The notes under the pieces are model-generated. The model made no database searches. It was not told the origin of the DNA and saw only the letters and a list, made by a program, of their open reading frames with translations. This document shows, one piece after another, positions 32,661 to 41,732 of a stretch of DNA of 64,000 nt. The stretch is from Actinoallomurus iriomotensis (GTDB lineage Bacteria > Actinomycetota > Actinomycetes > Streptosporangiales > Streptosporangiaceae), in assembly GCF_030269445.1 (NCBI RefSeq), contig NZ_BSTJ01000009.1:62001-126000 (forward strand), read 5' to 3'. The number at the start of each line of letters is the position of its first letter. Within the stretch, counting starts at the first letter, position 1. Position numbers and translations under genes: made by a program.

Positions 32661-34010
32661 CTACGCCCTGCCCTCAGAACCTAGCGCGCCGTCGGCACTG
32701 CTTGACGGCGTCGGGTCCGGAGAACTCGGCGACGATGGTGTCGCTGGCGTTGTGGGCGTCCGCTTTGGGGGCTTAGGTGTCGGAGTCGGGTTGGTGGACG
32801 GTGCCGAGGCCGTGGAACTCGGCGAGGGGAAGGGGTACGAGTCCGTGGGGGCGGGCTCGGATGGCTGAGGCTGCTGGGACGGCGCGCCGGTGTCCGGCTC
32901 ACTGCTGAACCGCCCGGTGGGCGAGGGGGAGTCGACCGGCGCGACCCGGTTGCCGTCCACGAGCTTAGTGTGACCGGAACTCTTCCACAGGGCGCTCGTC
33001 GCGAACACCGCCGTGCCCACGAGGACCACCGCGCACGCGATCGCCGCGACGATCCGGTGCGTACGGCGGCGCCTGGCGGCCGCACTCGGCACGGCCCGCG
33101 TCTCGCCGAACGCGACGTCGTCCTGCACGCGGGTGCGCATGTCACCGGCCGACACGACCTCGGTCGCGGCTCCCGCGTCCTCACCGGCGGCGCCGCCACC
33201 CGACAGCCGCAGCCGGCGCGCCTGCTCGGCCACCTCGTGCGCGCCGGCCGGACGGTCCTCGGGCTCCTTGGCCAGCATCGCGCTGACCAGGCCGCGTACG
33301 GCCGGTGGCACGTCGGCGGGCAGCGGCGGCGGGTCCTCACGGACGTGCATGAGGGCCAGCGCGATCGGGGTGTCGGCGGCGAACGGCGGCACGCCCGCCA
33401 GGCACTCGTACGCCACGACGCCCAGGGAGTACAGGTCGGAGGACGGCGTGATCCGGCGCCCCGTCGCCTGCTCGGGCGAGACGTACTGCGCGGTCCCCAT
33501 CACCTGGCCGGTCTGTGTCATCGTGGCCGACCCGCCGCCCCGGGCGATGCCGAAGTCGGTGATCTTCACGACGCCGTCGCCGGTGACCATGAGGTTCGCG
33601 GGCTTGATGTCGCGGTGGATGATGCCGGCGGTGTGCGCGACGTGCAGCGCGCGGGCCGCCTGGCCGATGATGTCGAGCGTGGTGTCCGGGCTGAGCCGTC
33701 CCTCGACGGACACGATCCGCGACAGCGTCTCGCCGTTCACCAGCTCCATCACCAGATAGGCCAGCTCGTCCTGCTCGCCGTAGTCGTAGACCTGAGCGAT
33801 GCCGCTGTGCTGCAGCGACGCGGCGAAGCGCGCCTCGGCGCGGAACCGGTCACGGAAGCTCTCGTCGGAGAAGTACATCTCCTTGAGGAGCTTGACCGCG
33901 ACGGGGCGGCCGAGCAGCTCGTCGGTGGCCTTCCAGACCTCGCCCATGCCGCCGGCGGCAAGGCGCTCATCGAGGCGGTACCGGTGATTGAGGACGAGGG
34001 GGGTGGTCAT
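32661..34010 (-). CDS. pknA: Ser/Thr protein kinase PknA
   Basis: The 449-residue product has a kinase domain at about 11-270 (AAGGMGEVWKA, AVKLLK, HRDIKPANLM, ITDFGIARGG, GTAQYVSPEQATG). One membrane helix lies near residue 325 (IVAAIACAVVLVGTAVFATS), followed by an extracellular tail of Pro, Ser and Thr with no PASTA repeats. Together with PknB it controls cell shape and division. It is two bases downstream of pbpA and 22 bases before pknB. Confidence 0.95.
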   Translation of the reverse strand: MTTPLVLNHRYRLDERLAAGGMGEVWKATDELLGRPVAVKLLKEMYFSDESFRDRFRAEARFAASLQHSGIAQVYDYGEQDELAYLVMELVNGETLSRIVSVEGRLSPDTTLDIIGQAARALHVAHTAGIIHRDIKPANLMVTGDGVVKITDFGIARGGGSATMTQTGQVMGTAQYVSPEQATGRRITPSSDLYSLGVVAYECLAGVPPFAADTPIALALMHVREDPPPLPADVPPAVRGLVSAMLAKEPEDRPAGAHEVAEQARRLRLSGGGAAGEDAGAATEVVSAGDMRTRVQDDVAFGETRAVPSAAARRRRTHRIVAAIACAVVLVGTAVFATSALWKSSGHTKLVDGNRVAPVDSPSPTGRFSSEPDTGAPSQQPQPSEPAPTDSYPFPSPSSTASAPSTNPTPTPKPPKRTPTTPATPSSPSSPDPTPSSSADGALGSEGRA

Positions 34011-34012
34011 TA

Positions 34013-35455
34013 CTAGAGCACCGCCTGGACGATTCTCAACGCGGTCGGCGCGGAGTTCTGCGCACCGCTGGACTGCTCGCTGCCTTCGGTGACGACCGCG
34101 AAGGCGACCTTCGGGTTGTGCTGCGGAGCGAAGCCGACGAACCAGTCGTCGTAGTAGCCGTTGCCCGTTTCGGCGGTGCCGGTCTTACCGGCGATGTCCT
34201 GGCCGCCGACCACGGACGACGCGGTGCCGGTCAGAACCACCTGCCGCATCATCTCCTGCAACTGGCTCGCGGTGTTCGCGCTGATCGGCTGGCCCAGCAC
34301 CTGCTCCTGCGCGGTGGCCAGCTCGGACTGGTCCGGCGCCGTGACCCGCTTGACCAGGTACGGCTTCATCTCCTTGCCGTTGTTGGCGATCGCCTGCGCC
34401 ACCATGGCCATCTGCAGCGGCGTGGCGGTCACGTCGCCCTGGCCGATGCCGGAGCGGGCCAGGTCGTCACCGCCGATCTTCTTGGCCGGGTAGTTCGCGC
34501 TCGCGCTGCTCATGTCCGGCTCGACCTGGAACGGCTTGTTGAAGCCGAACTTCTGGGCCTGCTCCAGGAGCTTGCTCTGGCCGAGCGTGCCGGCCAGGCG
34601 GCCGAACGTGGAGTTGCAGGACGCCGCGAAGGACTGGATCAGCGGCGGGGAGCCGTTGCACTTGGCCTCGTCGCCGTCGGAGTTGTGCAGCGTCGTGCCC
34701 GACTCGGGCAGCCGGAGCTCGCTGGCGTCGAACGGGGAGTCCTTGGTCATCCCGCCGCTCTCCAGGGCGGTCGCCGAGTCGATGATCTTAAATGAGGAGC
34801 CCGGAGGGAACACCTCGTTCATCGCCTTGTTGAGCATCGGGTTGCCCTTTTGCCCCTGCAGGCGGGTGGACGCCTTGGCCGCCTTGGCGCTGTCGTGGGT
34901 GGCCAGGTCGTTGGTGTCGTACGACGGGAAGGAGGCCATCGCGAGGATGGCCCCGGTCTTGACGTCGACGGCGACCGCGGCGCCGCGCCTGCCGCTGAGG
35001 GTGGCCTGCCGGATGCCGTCGTAGGCCGCCTGCTGTGCCTTCGGGTTGATCGAGGTCTGCACGGTCGCGCCGGCGGCCTTCTTGCCGACCAGCATGTCGA
35101 ACCAGTTGCGCACCGTCAGCCGCTTGTCGGTGCCGTCGAGCAGGCCGTTGTAGCCGCCCTCCAGGCCGGTGCGGTTGAACGGGCTCAGGAAGCCGGTGAT
35201 CGGGGAGTACAGCTCACCCTGCTTGTAGAGGCGCTGGTACTCCTTCTTGTTGATCTTTTTCGAGGAGGCCAGCGTCACGCCGCCCGCCGTGATCGGGCCG
35301 CGGTTGTGCTGCCACTGCGCGGTGAACTGCCGGGCGTTCAGCGGGTCGGTCTTGAGCTTGTCCGCCTGCGAGCCCTGGATGTAGTTCACGTTGATCATCA
35401 GGATGACGAGCAACGTCAGCGCTGCGATCGCCACCCGGCGAAGAGGCTTGTTCAC
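34013..35455 (-). CDS. pbpA: Class B penicillin-binding protein (peptidoglycan transpeptidase)
   Basis: The 480-residue product has an N-terminal signal anchor (about 8-26), a dimerisation region, and a transpeptidase domain with S220-S-F-K223 (nucleophile Ser220), S279-C-N281 and K424-T-G426. It cross-links peptidoglycan with the RodA polymerase of the preceding gene. The short N-terminal domain matches the PbpA type of mycobacteria and Streptomyces. The GTG start overlaps the rodA stop (GTGA). Confidence 0.95.
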   Translation of the reverse strand: MNKPLRRVAIAALTLLVILMINVNYIQGSQADKLKTDPLNARQFTAQWQHNRGPITAGGVTLASSKKINKKEYQRLYKQGELYSPITGFLSPFNRTGLEGGYNGLLDGTDKRLTVRNWFDMLVGKKAAGATVQTSINPKAQQAAYDGIRQATLSGRRGAAVAVDVKTGAILAMASFPSYDTNDLATHDSAKAAKASTRLQGQKGNPMLNKAMNEVFPPGSSFKIIDSATALESGGMTKDSPFDASELRLPESGTTLHNSDGDEAKCNGSPPLIQSFAASCNSTFGRLAGTLGQSKLLEQAQKFGFNKPFQVEPDMSSASANYPAKKIGGDDLARSGIGQGDVTATPLQMAMVAQAIANNGKEMKPYLVKRVTAPDQSELATAQEQVLGQPISANTASQLQEMMRQVVLTGTASSVVGGQDIAGKTGTAETGNGYYDDWFVGFAPQHNPKVAFAVVTEGSEQSSGAQNSAPTALRIVQAVL

Positions 35456-36948
35456 GCGGTGTTCACCACCTGGGTCATTCCCTCGTCCTGGATGGGCTGC
35501 GGCGCCGGGCGCCGGGCCGCGTCACTGATGCGGATCAAGATGGCGATGAGGATCCAGTTGGCGAGGAGCGACGACCCTCCCTGGGCGAGGAACGGCGTGG
35601 TCAGACCGGTCAGCGGGATGAGCCGCGTGACGCCGCCGACGATCACGAAGACCTGCAGGGCGAACACGAACGACACACCGCCGGCGAACAGCTTGGAGAA
35701 GTTGTCCTTGGTGGCGATCGCCGCCTTCATGCCGCGCTGCACGATCAGCGCGTACGCCAGGAGGATCACCATGAGGCCGGTGAGCCCGAGCTCCTCACCG
35801 AAGGACGTGAAGATGAAGTCGCTGTAGGACAGCGGCGTGCGCCACGGCTCGCCCTGGCCCATGCCCGTGCCGAGCACGCCGCCCTGGCCCATCGAGAACA
35901 GGCCCCGCATGAGCTGGCCGCTGTCGGCGATGTACTGACCGCCGTGGGCCGAGCAGGTCTGGGCCATCTGGTTGTGGATGACGCCGTTGATCTTGCAGCC
36001 GCCGTCGAAGTACGGCTTGGGGTCCAGCCAGGTGTCGATCCGCTGGGCCACGTGCGGAATCATCGGTGCCACCAGGCAGGCGCCGGCGAGGAGCAGCAGG
36101 CCGATCGCCACCCACTCGAAGCGCTCGGTGGCGATGTACAGCATGCTCACGAACAGGCCGAAGAACAGGATCGCGCTGCCGAAGTCGTTCTCCAGCGCCA
36201 GCACACCGAGACAGATCGCCCAGATGACCAGGATCGGGCCGAGGTCACGGGCGCGCGGCAACTTGATCGGCCCGAACTCCTTGCCCACGGTCGACATCGC
36301 CTGACGCTTGTTGACCAGGTAGCCGGCGAAGAACGCGACCAGCGCGAGCTTGGAGAACTCACCCGGCTGGATCGACATCGAGCCGATCCGGATCCAGATC
36401 TTCGCGCCCATCGCGCCACTGATCGAGGAGGGCAGGAAGCCCGGCAACGCCAGGAAGAACAGGCCCAGCGCGCCGATCGTGTAGATGTAGCGCTGCACGA
36501 TCTTGATGTCGCGCAGCACCAGCAGCGTGACGGCGAAGAAGATGATGCCGAGCGCGGTCCACTCGAGCTGGTTGGTGGTCGAGGGCCCGATGTAGGAGTA
36601 GCTCTTGCCGGCCGCGATGGTGGCCTTGGCGTCGGCGCTGGTGTTGAGGTCCAGCCGGTAGATCATGGCCAGGCCGATGCCGTTGAGGAACACCGCGAGC
36701 GGCAGCAGCAGCGGGTCGGCGTACGGCGCGAAGCGGGCCACCACGATGTAGGCGCCGGCCGCCAGGATGCCCAGGCCGATGCCGTAGCCGTACATGCCGG
36801 CCGGCAGCGATCCGTCGCGCGCCAGCCCGACCTGCGCGAACCCGGCAACCGTGATGATCATCGCGAAGATGAGCATCCCGAGCTGGGCGCTGCGCCGCGG
36901 GCGCGTCGCGACCGGTATGCCTGCCTCGTTGGTCGATATGGCGCTCAT
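35452..36948 (-). CDS. rodA: FtsW/RodA/SpoVE-family peptidoglycan glycosyltransferase
   Basis: The 498-residue polytopic SEDS protein has conserved motifs: IWIRIGSMSIQPGEFSKLAL, the catalytic-region Asp in ALENDFGSAILFFGLF, and the C-terminal GGVTRLIPLTGLTTPFLAQG. It polymerises lipid II into glycan strands with PbpA. A periplasmic loop near residues 300-340 contains Cys-rich KINGVIHNQMAQTCSAHGGQ, which is longer than in rod-shaped model species. The ATG overlaps the pstP stop. Confidence 0.95.
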   Translation of the reverse strand: MSAISTNEAGIPVATRPRRSAQLGMLIFAMIITVAGFAQVGLARDGSLPAGMYGYGIGLGILAAGAYIVVARFAPYADPLLLPLAVFLNGIGLAMIYRLDLNTSADAKATIAAGKSYSYIGPSTTNQLEWTALGIIFFAVTLLVLRDIKIVQRYIYTIGALGLFFLALPGFLPSSISGAMGAKIWIRIGSMSIQPGEFSKLALVAFFAGYLVNKRQAMSTVGKEFGPIKLPRARDLGPILVIWAICLGVLALENDFGSAILFFGLFVSMLYIATERFEWVAIGLLLLAGACLVAPMIPHVAQRIDTWLDPKPYFDGGCKINGVIHNQMAQTCSAHGGQYIADSGQLMRGLFSMGQGGVLGTGMGQGEPWRTPLSYSDFIFTSFGEELGLTGLMVILLAYALIVQRGMKAAIATKDNFSKLFAGGVSFVFALQVFVIVGGVTRLIPLTGLTTPFLAQGGSSLLANWILIAILIRISDAARRPAPQPIQDEGMTQVVNTA

Positions 36949-38513
36949 GAGTGTTTACCCGACTGCGGGCAGCCCTGCAGCGTCGTGGGGTGGCTGGCGC
37001 ACTGGGACGCCTCGACACGCAGCTGCTGGACCTTGTCCTGCGCGTGCGCCAGGTCGGGCAGCGTGATCCCCTTGTGGACGTCCTGCTTGGACTTGGAGGT
37101 CAGGGAGTTCGTGTGGATCTTGGGGTCGGAGGTCTCGATCACCTTGTTGGCGCAGCCCTCGCTCTGCTGCCCGTGGCCCTTCCAGATGGCGACCACGCCC
37201 TTGCCGTCCTCGGCGACCGAGGTGCGGCAGATCCTGCCGCGCAGGTTGTCGATGGTGTGGCGGGCGCTCGCCAGGCTGCTGAGGTTGTCGATGGTCCTGC
37301 GCACCGAGGACTGGGCGTCGGGGGTCAGGTCGTCGACCTTGAGGTCCGAACGTTCCTTCAGGTGGGACAGCTTCTGCCCGAGGACCTTGTCGTTAATGCC
37401 CTGGAAGATCACCACTTGGCCGTTGTCGGCGGCGACGTAGTACTGCCCCTGCACGCTGCTCCAGGCGACGTACGATCCGCCCGCCACCAGCAGGACCAGC
37501 ACGACCGCGATGCCGACCAGCCAGGGCCACCGGCGGCGCGGGCGCATCTGCGTCAGCTGGAGGGCGTCGTCGGCCTGCGGCGGCACCGCATGCATGTCGG
37601 CGACGGTCACCGCCGCGCCGGACTGCTGCGGCTCCCCCCGTAGTGCCGCGGCGCGGTGGGCCGGGGACTCGCCGGCCATCGCGCCCCCGGGGGCGCCGCC
37701 GCCCGGGTTGTCGGCCTCGCCGCGGGTGCGGGTGGAGTTGTGCGCCGCGCCGGCCACGATGGGCTTCGGCGGTGGCCCGGGAGGCTGCTGCTCCAGCTCC
37801 ACGACGTCGGCGACGACACAGGTGATGTTGTCCGGCCCGCCGCCGCGGTTGGCCAGGTCGATGAGCTGGCGCACCGCCTGCTCCGGCTCGGCGACGGAGC
37901 TCAGCGCGTGGTGGATCGTCTCGGCGGTCACCACCGAGCACAGCCCGTCGGAGCACAGGAGGTAGCGGTCGCCGAGCTGCGCCTCACGCAGAGACACGTC
38001 GGGCTCGACCTCGCCGCGGCCGTCGAGCGCGCGCAGCAGGAGGGAGCGCTGAGGGTGGGAGGCCGCCTCGTCGAGGCTGATCCGGCCCTCGTCGACCAGC
38101 GACTGCACGAGCGTGTGGTCGTGCGTGATCTGGAACAGCTCGCCGTTGCGGAGGAGATACGCCCGCGAGTCGCCGATGTGGACGAGGGCCAGCTGCCGGC
38201 CGTGCCAGAGCATCGCGGTGAGCGTCGTGCCCATGCCCTGCAGGGACGGGTCGCCCTCCACGATGCTGTGCAGCGTCTCGTTCGCGCGGTGGACGGCCTG
38301 TTCGAGCACGCCGACGATCTCGTTCGCCGGGATGTCCACGTCGAGTGGCTTCAGGGTCTCGATCGCCGCGGCACTCGCGATCTCGCCGCCGACGTGACCC
38401 CCCATCCCGTCGGCAACGGCCAAAAGCCGCGTACCGGCGTACGCGGAGTCTTCGTTGCCCTCCCGGAGGAGGCCGACGTCCGATCGTGCGGCGAAGCGTA
38501 TTCCGATTGTCAT
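36945..38513 (-). CDS. pstP: PP2C-family Ser/Thr protein phosphatase
   Basis: The 522-residue product has a PP2C domain at about 1-240 (RSDVGLLREGNEDSAYAG, VADGMGGHVGGEIAS, LVHIGDSRAYLLRNG, LCSDGLCSVV, GGPDNITCVVADV) with all metal-binding aspartates. A disordered linker, one membrane helix (WPWLVGIAVVLVLLVAGGSY) and an extracellular domain with cysteines follow. It dephosphorylates PknA/PknB and their targets. ATG 38513 overlaps the fhaB stop (ATGA). Confidence 0.95.
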   Translation of the reverse strand: MTIGIRFAARSDVGLLREGNEDSAYAGTRLLAVADGMGGHVGGEIASAAAIETLKPLDVDIPANEIVGVLEQAVHRANETLHSIVEGDPSLQGMGTTLTAMLWHGRQLALVHIGDSRAYLLRNGELFQITHDHTLVQSLVDEGRISLDEAASHPQRSLLLRALDGRGEVEPDVSLREAQLGDRYLLCSDGLCSVVTAETIHHALSSVAEPEQAVRQLIDLANRGGGPDNITCVVADVVELEQQPPGPPPKPIVAGAAHNSTRTRGEADNPGGGAPGGAMAGESPAHRAAALRGEPQQSGAAVTVADMHAVPPQADDALQLTQMRPRRRWPWLVGIAVVLVLLVAGGSYVAWSSVQGQYYVAADNGQVVIFQGINDKVLGQKLSHLKERSDLKVDDLTPDAQSSVRRTIDNLSSLASARHTIDNLRGRICRTSVAEDGKGVVAIWKGHGQQSEGCANKVIETSDPKIHTNSLTSKSKQDVHKGITLPDLAHAQDKVQQLRVEASQCASHPTTLQGCPQSGKHS

Positions 38514-38995
38514 TTGCGCAGCTCTATGACGGTTTTCCCGATACGGATCGGTACGCCGACGGGAACGGGCTCCGGCCGGCTCACCTTGGCACGCCCGAGG
38601 AAGGTGCCGTTGGTGGAACCGAGATCCTCCACGAACCACTGACCGTTCTGTGAGAAGAGCCGGGCGTGCCGTCCCGAAGAGTAGTCGTCCCCGAGAGGCA
38701 GCGTGACGTCATTGCCACCACGACCCATGACGATCTCTGTACCGGCGAGATCGAGGGTCGTACCCGCGCGAGCGCCCTGAGTGATGACGAGCTTCGTCGG
38801 CTCCGAGCGCCTCGAACGCGGCGCCGCGGCCTTCGGCTGCCGGGCGGGCTGGGCCGGCTTGGAGGACCGCAGCGCCTTCGCGGCGGCCTTGGACCCCCAC
38901 AAGTCGGCCCGGATCACGCCCACGGCCGCAATGACGAACAGCCATAGAACGGCCAGGAACGCCACCTTCATGAGGGTCAAAGTCAGTTGGTTCAT
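38510..38995 (-). CDS. fhaB: FHA-domain protein FhaB (FipA)
   Basis: The 161-residue product has one N-terminal membrane helix (VAFLAVLWLFVIAAVGVI), a basic linker, and a C-terminal FHA domain (about 70-160) with MGRGGNDVTLP, SSGRHARLF and VEDLGSTNGTFLG. It reads phosphothreonine made by PknA/PknB and links to the divisome. The ATG lies 11 bases after fhaA. Confidence 0.95.
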   Translation of the reverse strand: MNQLTLTLMKVAFLAVLWLFVIAAVGVIRADLWGSKAAAKALRSSKPAQPARQPKAAAPRSRRSEPTKLVITQGARAGTTLDLAGTEIVMGRGGNDVTLPLGDDYSSGRHARLFSQNGQWFVEDLGSTNGTFLGRAKVSRPEPVPVGVPIRIGKTVIELRK

Positions 38996-39006
38996 CGGAG
39001 TCGGAG

Positions 39007-39747
39007 CTACTCCCTGTCGCGACGGAACACGAGGGTTGTACGGCCCAGGGTGACACGCGCGCCATCACGCAGCGTCACGCGCCGGATCGGCTGGCCGTTG
39101 ACGAAAGTGCCGTTGGTCGACCCTAGATCGACCGCGACCACCTCCGGACCCTCGACTCTGATCTCGGCATGGTGCCGGGAAACTCCCGGGTCGACAAGCC
39201 GAAGATCACAATCGGTGCCGCGACCCAGCAAAGTCACCGGTGTGGTGAGGTCGTACGTGTGGCTTTCCTGCCCCTCGGTACTGACGAGAAGCCGCGGCCG
39301 TCCGCCGGAGAACCCGCGCGCCGGCGGCGGCATGTCGCTCATCGGCTGGCGGATCTCACCACCCTCCACCGTCGAACCGCGGATGACACCGGACCGGATG
39401 CGGAACATGCCGGTGCGTAGATCATCGGCGTTCTCGAACCGCACCCGTACCGGCCCCACGAAGGAATAACCCTGCTCCTTCGCGTGCTCACGAGCGAGAT
39501 TGGAGAGTTCCTGGCTCAGACTGTCGGCGTACACCGCGAGCCGCTCACCGTCGGGATGCGAGATCTCGACGACGAAGTCGTTCGGCACCAGCGTGCGACC
39601 CTGCGCGACGATGGCGGCGCGCTCGTCCATCTCACGCTGGATGGCGCTGGCGACCTCCACTGGCTGCAGCTCCGACTTGAAAGCCCGAGCGAAGGCACCC
39701 TCCACCATGCCTTCGAGCCGGCGCTCGAAGCGCTGTAGGACACCCAC
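39007..39747 (-). CDS. fhaA: FHA-domain protein FhaA with DUF3662 domain
   Basis: The 246-residue product opens GVLQRFERRLEGMVEGAFAR, the DUF3662 domain (about 1-115). A linker and an FHA domain follow at about 150-245 (LLGRGTDCDLRLVDPGVSRH, DLGSTNGTFVNG). In mycobacteria FhaA binds the pseudokinase MviN. GTG 39747 is chosen because GGGAGG is five bases upstream and the conserved sequence starts there; GTG 39753 is less likely. First gene of the seven-gene operon. Confidence 0.95.
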   Translation of the reverse strand: MGVLQRFERRLEGMVEGAFARAFKSELQPVEVASAIQREMDERAAIVAQGRTLVPNDFVVEISHPDGERLAVYADSLSQELSNLAREHAKEQGYSFVGPVRVRFENADDLRTGMFRIRSGVIRGSTVEGGEIRQPMSDMPPPARGFSGGRPRLLVSTEGQESHTYDLTTPVTLLGRGTDCDLRLVDPGVSRHHAEIRVEGPEVVAVDLGSTNGTFVNGQPIRRVTLRDGARVTLGRTTLVFRRDRE

Positions 39748-39813
39748 GTGCACCTCCCTTCTCCACTGCTAGACGATCGTATCCGTGCCTTGGTTCGCAT
39801 GGAGCAACCAAGT

Positions 39814-39842
39814 TTCGACCAGTCCGGCAAGGGTGCTAATCT
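39814..39842 (+). promoter_or_regulatory. Promoter of tRNA-Leu
   Basis: TTCGAC (39814-39819) and TAATCT (39837-39842) are separated by 17 bases, a housekeeping-sigma arrangement. It would start transcription a few bases before the tRNA at 39855. Confidence 0.5.
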
Positions 39843-39854
39843 CTGAGGCGCCAC

Positions 39855-39937
39855 GGGCGAGTGGCGGAACGGCAGACGCGCACGGTTCAGGTCCGTGTGT
39901 CCGAGAGGATGTGAGGGTTCAAATCCCTCCTCGCCCA
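39855..39937 (+). tRNA. tRNA-Leu (anticodon CAG)
   Basis: The acceptor GGGCGAG pairs with CTCGCCC. The anticodon stem CACGG/CCGTG closes loop TTCAGGT, with CAG at 39888-39890. A long variable arm (GTGTCCGAGAGGATGTGA region) marks a class II tRNA, and the T arm is AGGGTTCAAATCCCT. The CCA end is not encoded. Confidence 0.96.
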
Positions 39938-39960
39938 CGCGAGACTGGGCCATCGTGGTC

Positions 39961-40044
39961 GCCCCCCTTCTGGGGGCTTCCCCGGTGGTCCGCGTCATTT
40001 TTCCCGGGGGGACGACCCCCCGGAGCCCCCCGCGGTGGGGGGCT
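39961..40044 (+). terminator. Three stacked hairpins after tRNA-Leu
   Basis: GCCCCC/GGGGGC (39961-39977), CCGGGGGG/CCCCCCGG (40004-40023) and AGCCCCCC/GGGGGGCT followed by TTTC (40024-40044) form successive stems. The stretch to about 40070 is runs of G and C with no gene. The stems would terminate tRNA-Leu and the decayed TetR gene from the other side. Confidence 0.65.
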
Positions 40045-40097
40045 TTCGCCCCCCACGCCCCCCGTGGGTTGTTGTCTGTGATTGCGGGTCGGTCTGG

Positions 40098-40611
40098 CTA
40101 CCTCTGGTTGCGGGGCCGTCCGTAGATCTTTTGGGTGTCGGCTTGTGCGGCTACGGGTGGCTCGCTGTTTTTATGGCGTAGGCCGTCGTAGAGGATCGTG
40201 GTGATGGTTGCCGCGTCGTCTTTCCAGCCGGTGGTGCGGATGCCGCAGATTCCGCCGAGGGCGCGTAGAACCAGGCGGCCGGTGATATCGGTGCGGATGA
40301 CGCCTGCTGCGGCGGCTGCGAGGAGAAGTTCGTCCAGTGCCGTCGCCATCCTTTCGCGGGCCTCGCCGAAGACGGGCGAGTCGGTCGCCATGATGCTCTC
40401 CAGTGCCTCGCCCATGCCTCTGCCGACCGCCGCGTGTTCCACGAGCAGCAGCAAGAAGGTGCGCAGTGCCTCCTCGGGAGGTTGCCAGGGCTTCACGGGT
40501 GTCGAAGCGGCGGTAGAGGGTGCCGATCGCCACGCCGGCCCGCCGAGCGATCTCGTCCACGTGAACGTCATCCTCGGCCAGGAGCGCTTCTCGTGCGGCG
40601 GCCGGCGGCAT
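40098..40611 (-). pseudogene. Frameshifted TetR-family regulator remnant
   Basis: The helix-turn-helix (DEIARRAGVAIGTLYRRFDT) is read in one frame from about 40611 to 40495. The rest of a TetR C-terminal domain (PPEEALRTFLLLLVEHAAVG, ERMATALDELLLAAAAAGVI, LRALGGICGI) continues in another frame to 40098. The join is near 40495. About 25-30 residues normally found between the two parts are absent, and the first helix is poor. It is most likely a non-functional copy. Confidence 0.7.
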
Positions 40612-40616
40612 CGCCT

Positions 40617-40770
40617 TCAGACGCGTCGCGCCGCGACCAGCACGGGCCCGCCCGGCACCGTGGGGAATCGCCGTTCGTCCCGCAGGCCGTACGCGGTGAG
40701 AGTCTTTGTCATCCGGTCCGCGTCGTAGGCGTTGCCGCCGTTGGTATGGCATGCCAGCCGCCGGCCTCGC
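40617..40770 (-). pseudogene. 3' fragment of an unrecognised gene
   Basis: A frame ending at the stop 40617-40619 reads NGGNAYDADRMTKTLTAYGL, then RDERRFPTVPGGPVLVAARR. It looks like the end of a real protein, but no start or upstream domain can be joined to it. It lies just upstream of the TetR remnant. Together they make 40.1-40.8 kb a decayed stretch. Confidence 0.35.
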
Positions 40771-40836
40771 CGTGGTCCCCCGCAGCCGCCGCGGCTTGGC
40801 GCAGCGAACCAGGGGGCCGCGGTGGGCCGTGACCGC

Positions 40837-41622
40837 TCAGGGGACCCGGGCGACGCCGACGTGGAAGCCGCTGCGCTCGGGTGCCGGCGCCGGGTCCTCC
40901 CGGTACCACTCGGTGGCGAACACCAGCCCCGGTGCGACGAGTTCCAGTCCCTCGAAGAAGGGTTCGACCTCGCTGCGGCTACGCAACCGCAGCGGGATCG
41001 CGCCCTTCTCGTATGCGGCCTCGATCTTCCCCTTCCACTCCGGGTGCTGGTCGGCCGTCCCGTGCGAGAGGAGCAGGAAGCTGCCCGGAGAAAGTGCTTC
41101 CACGAGGGTGCGCACGATGCCGTACGGGTCCTCGTCGTCGGTCAGGAAGTGCAGGAGGGCGACCAGGGACAGGGCGACGGGGCGTTCGAAGTCGAGCTGT
41201 GCACCGGCGAGTTCCAGGATGGCCGCGGGCTGCCGCACATCCGCGTGGAGGAAGTCGGTGACACCCTCCGGGGTGCTGGTCAGCAGCGCTTCCGCGTGAG
41301 GCAGGACGCTCGGGTCGTTGTCCGCGTAGAGGATCCGGGCGTCGGGCGCGATCGCCTGCACGATCTGGTGCATGTTGGGCTCGGTGGGGATGCCGGAGCC
41401 GATGTCGAGGAATTGGTCGACGCCGTTCTTCGCCAGCCAGGCGGCGGCGCGGTGCATGAACGCCCGGTTCCGTGTCGCGTTGCCGCGCGTTTCCTCGGGC
41501 AGCGCCTGGCCGACCTTCTGGTCGACGGGGTAGTTGTCCTTGCCGCCCAGCAACCAGTCGTAGACACGTGCGGGGTGGGGCTTGCCGGTGTCGATGCCGG
41601 GGCGGGATACGCCGGCGGTCAT
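40837..41622 (-). CDS. S-adenosyl methyltransferase, PF04672 (DUF574) type
   Basis: The 261-residue product is a typical actinomycete PF04672 protein. It has HPARVYDWLLGGKDNYPVDQ near the N-terminus, the SAM-binding FLDIGSGIPTEPNMHQI, ILYADNDPSVL, and LLLSHGTADQHP with AAYEKGAIPLRLRS at the end. Targets are unknown; such genes are very numerous in Streptosporangiales. ATG 41622 follows AGGAAGG. It is downstream of the FAD oxidase on the same strand with 110 bases between. Confidence 0.92.
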   Translation of the reverse strand: MTAGVSRPGIDTGKPHPARVYDWLLGGKDNYPVDQKVGQALPEETRGNATRNRAFMHRAAAWLAKNGVDQFLDIGSGIPTEPNMHQIVQAIAPDARILYADNDPSVLPHAEALLTSTPEGVTDFLHADVRQPAAILELAGAQLDFERPVALSLVALLHFLTDDEDPYGIVRTLVEALSPGSFLLLSHGTADQHPEWKGKIEAAYEKGAIPLRLRSRSEVEPFFEGLELVAPGLVFATEWYREDPAPAPERSGFHVGVARVP

Positions 41623-41732
41623 TGGACATTCCTTCCTACGCGGAACCTCGGGCGCGAGTCCCACGCGTGCACTGTGGCTGAGGATCGCCTGCACGGGTTG
41701 ACCGGATCGGCTTGTTGCCTTCACCGTCTTGG

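Noticed and set aside
39961-40070. Runs of G and C with repeated short units that could suggest a CRISPR or repeat array
   Set aside because: The units do not repeat at a constant interval and form nested hairpins; they read better as stacked terminators after tRNA-Leu.
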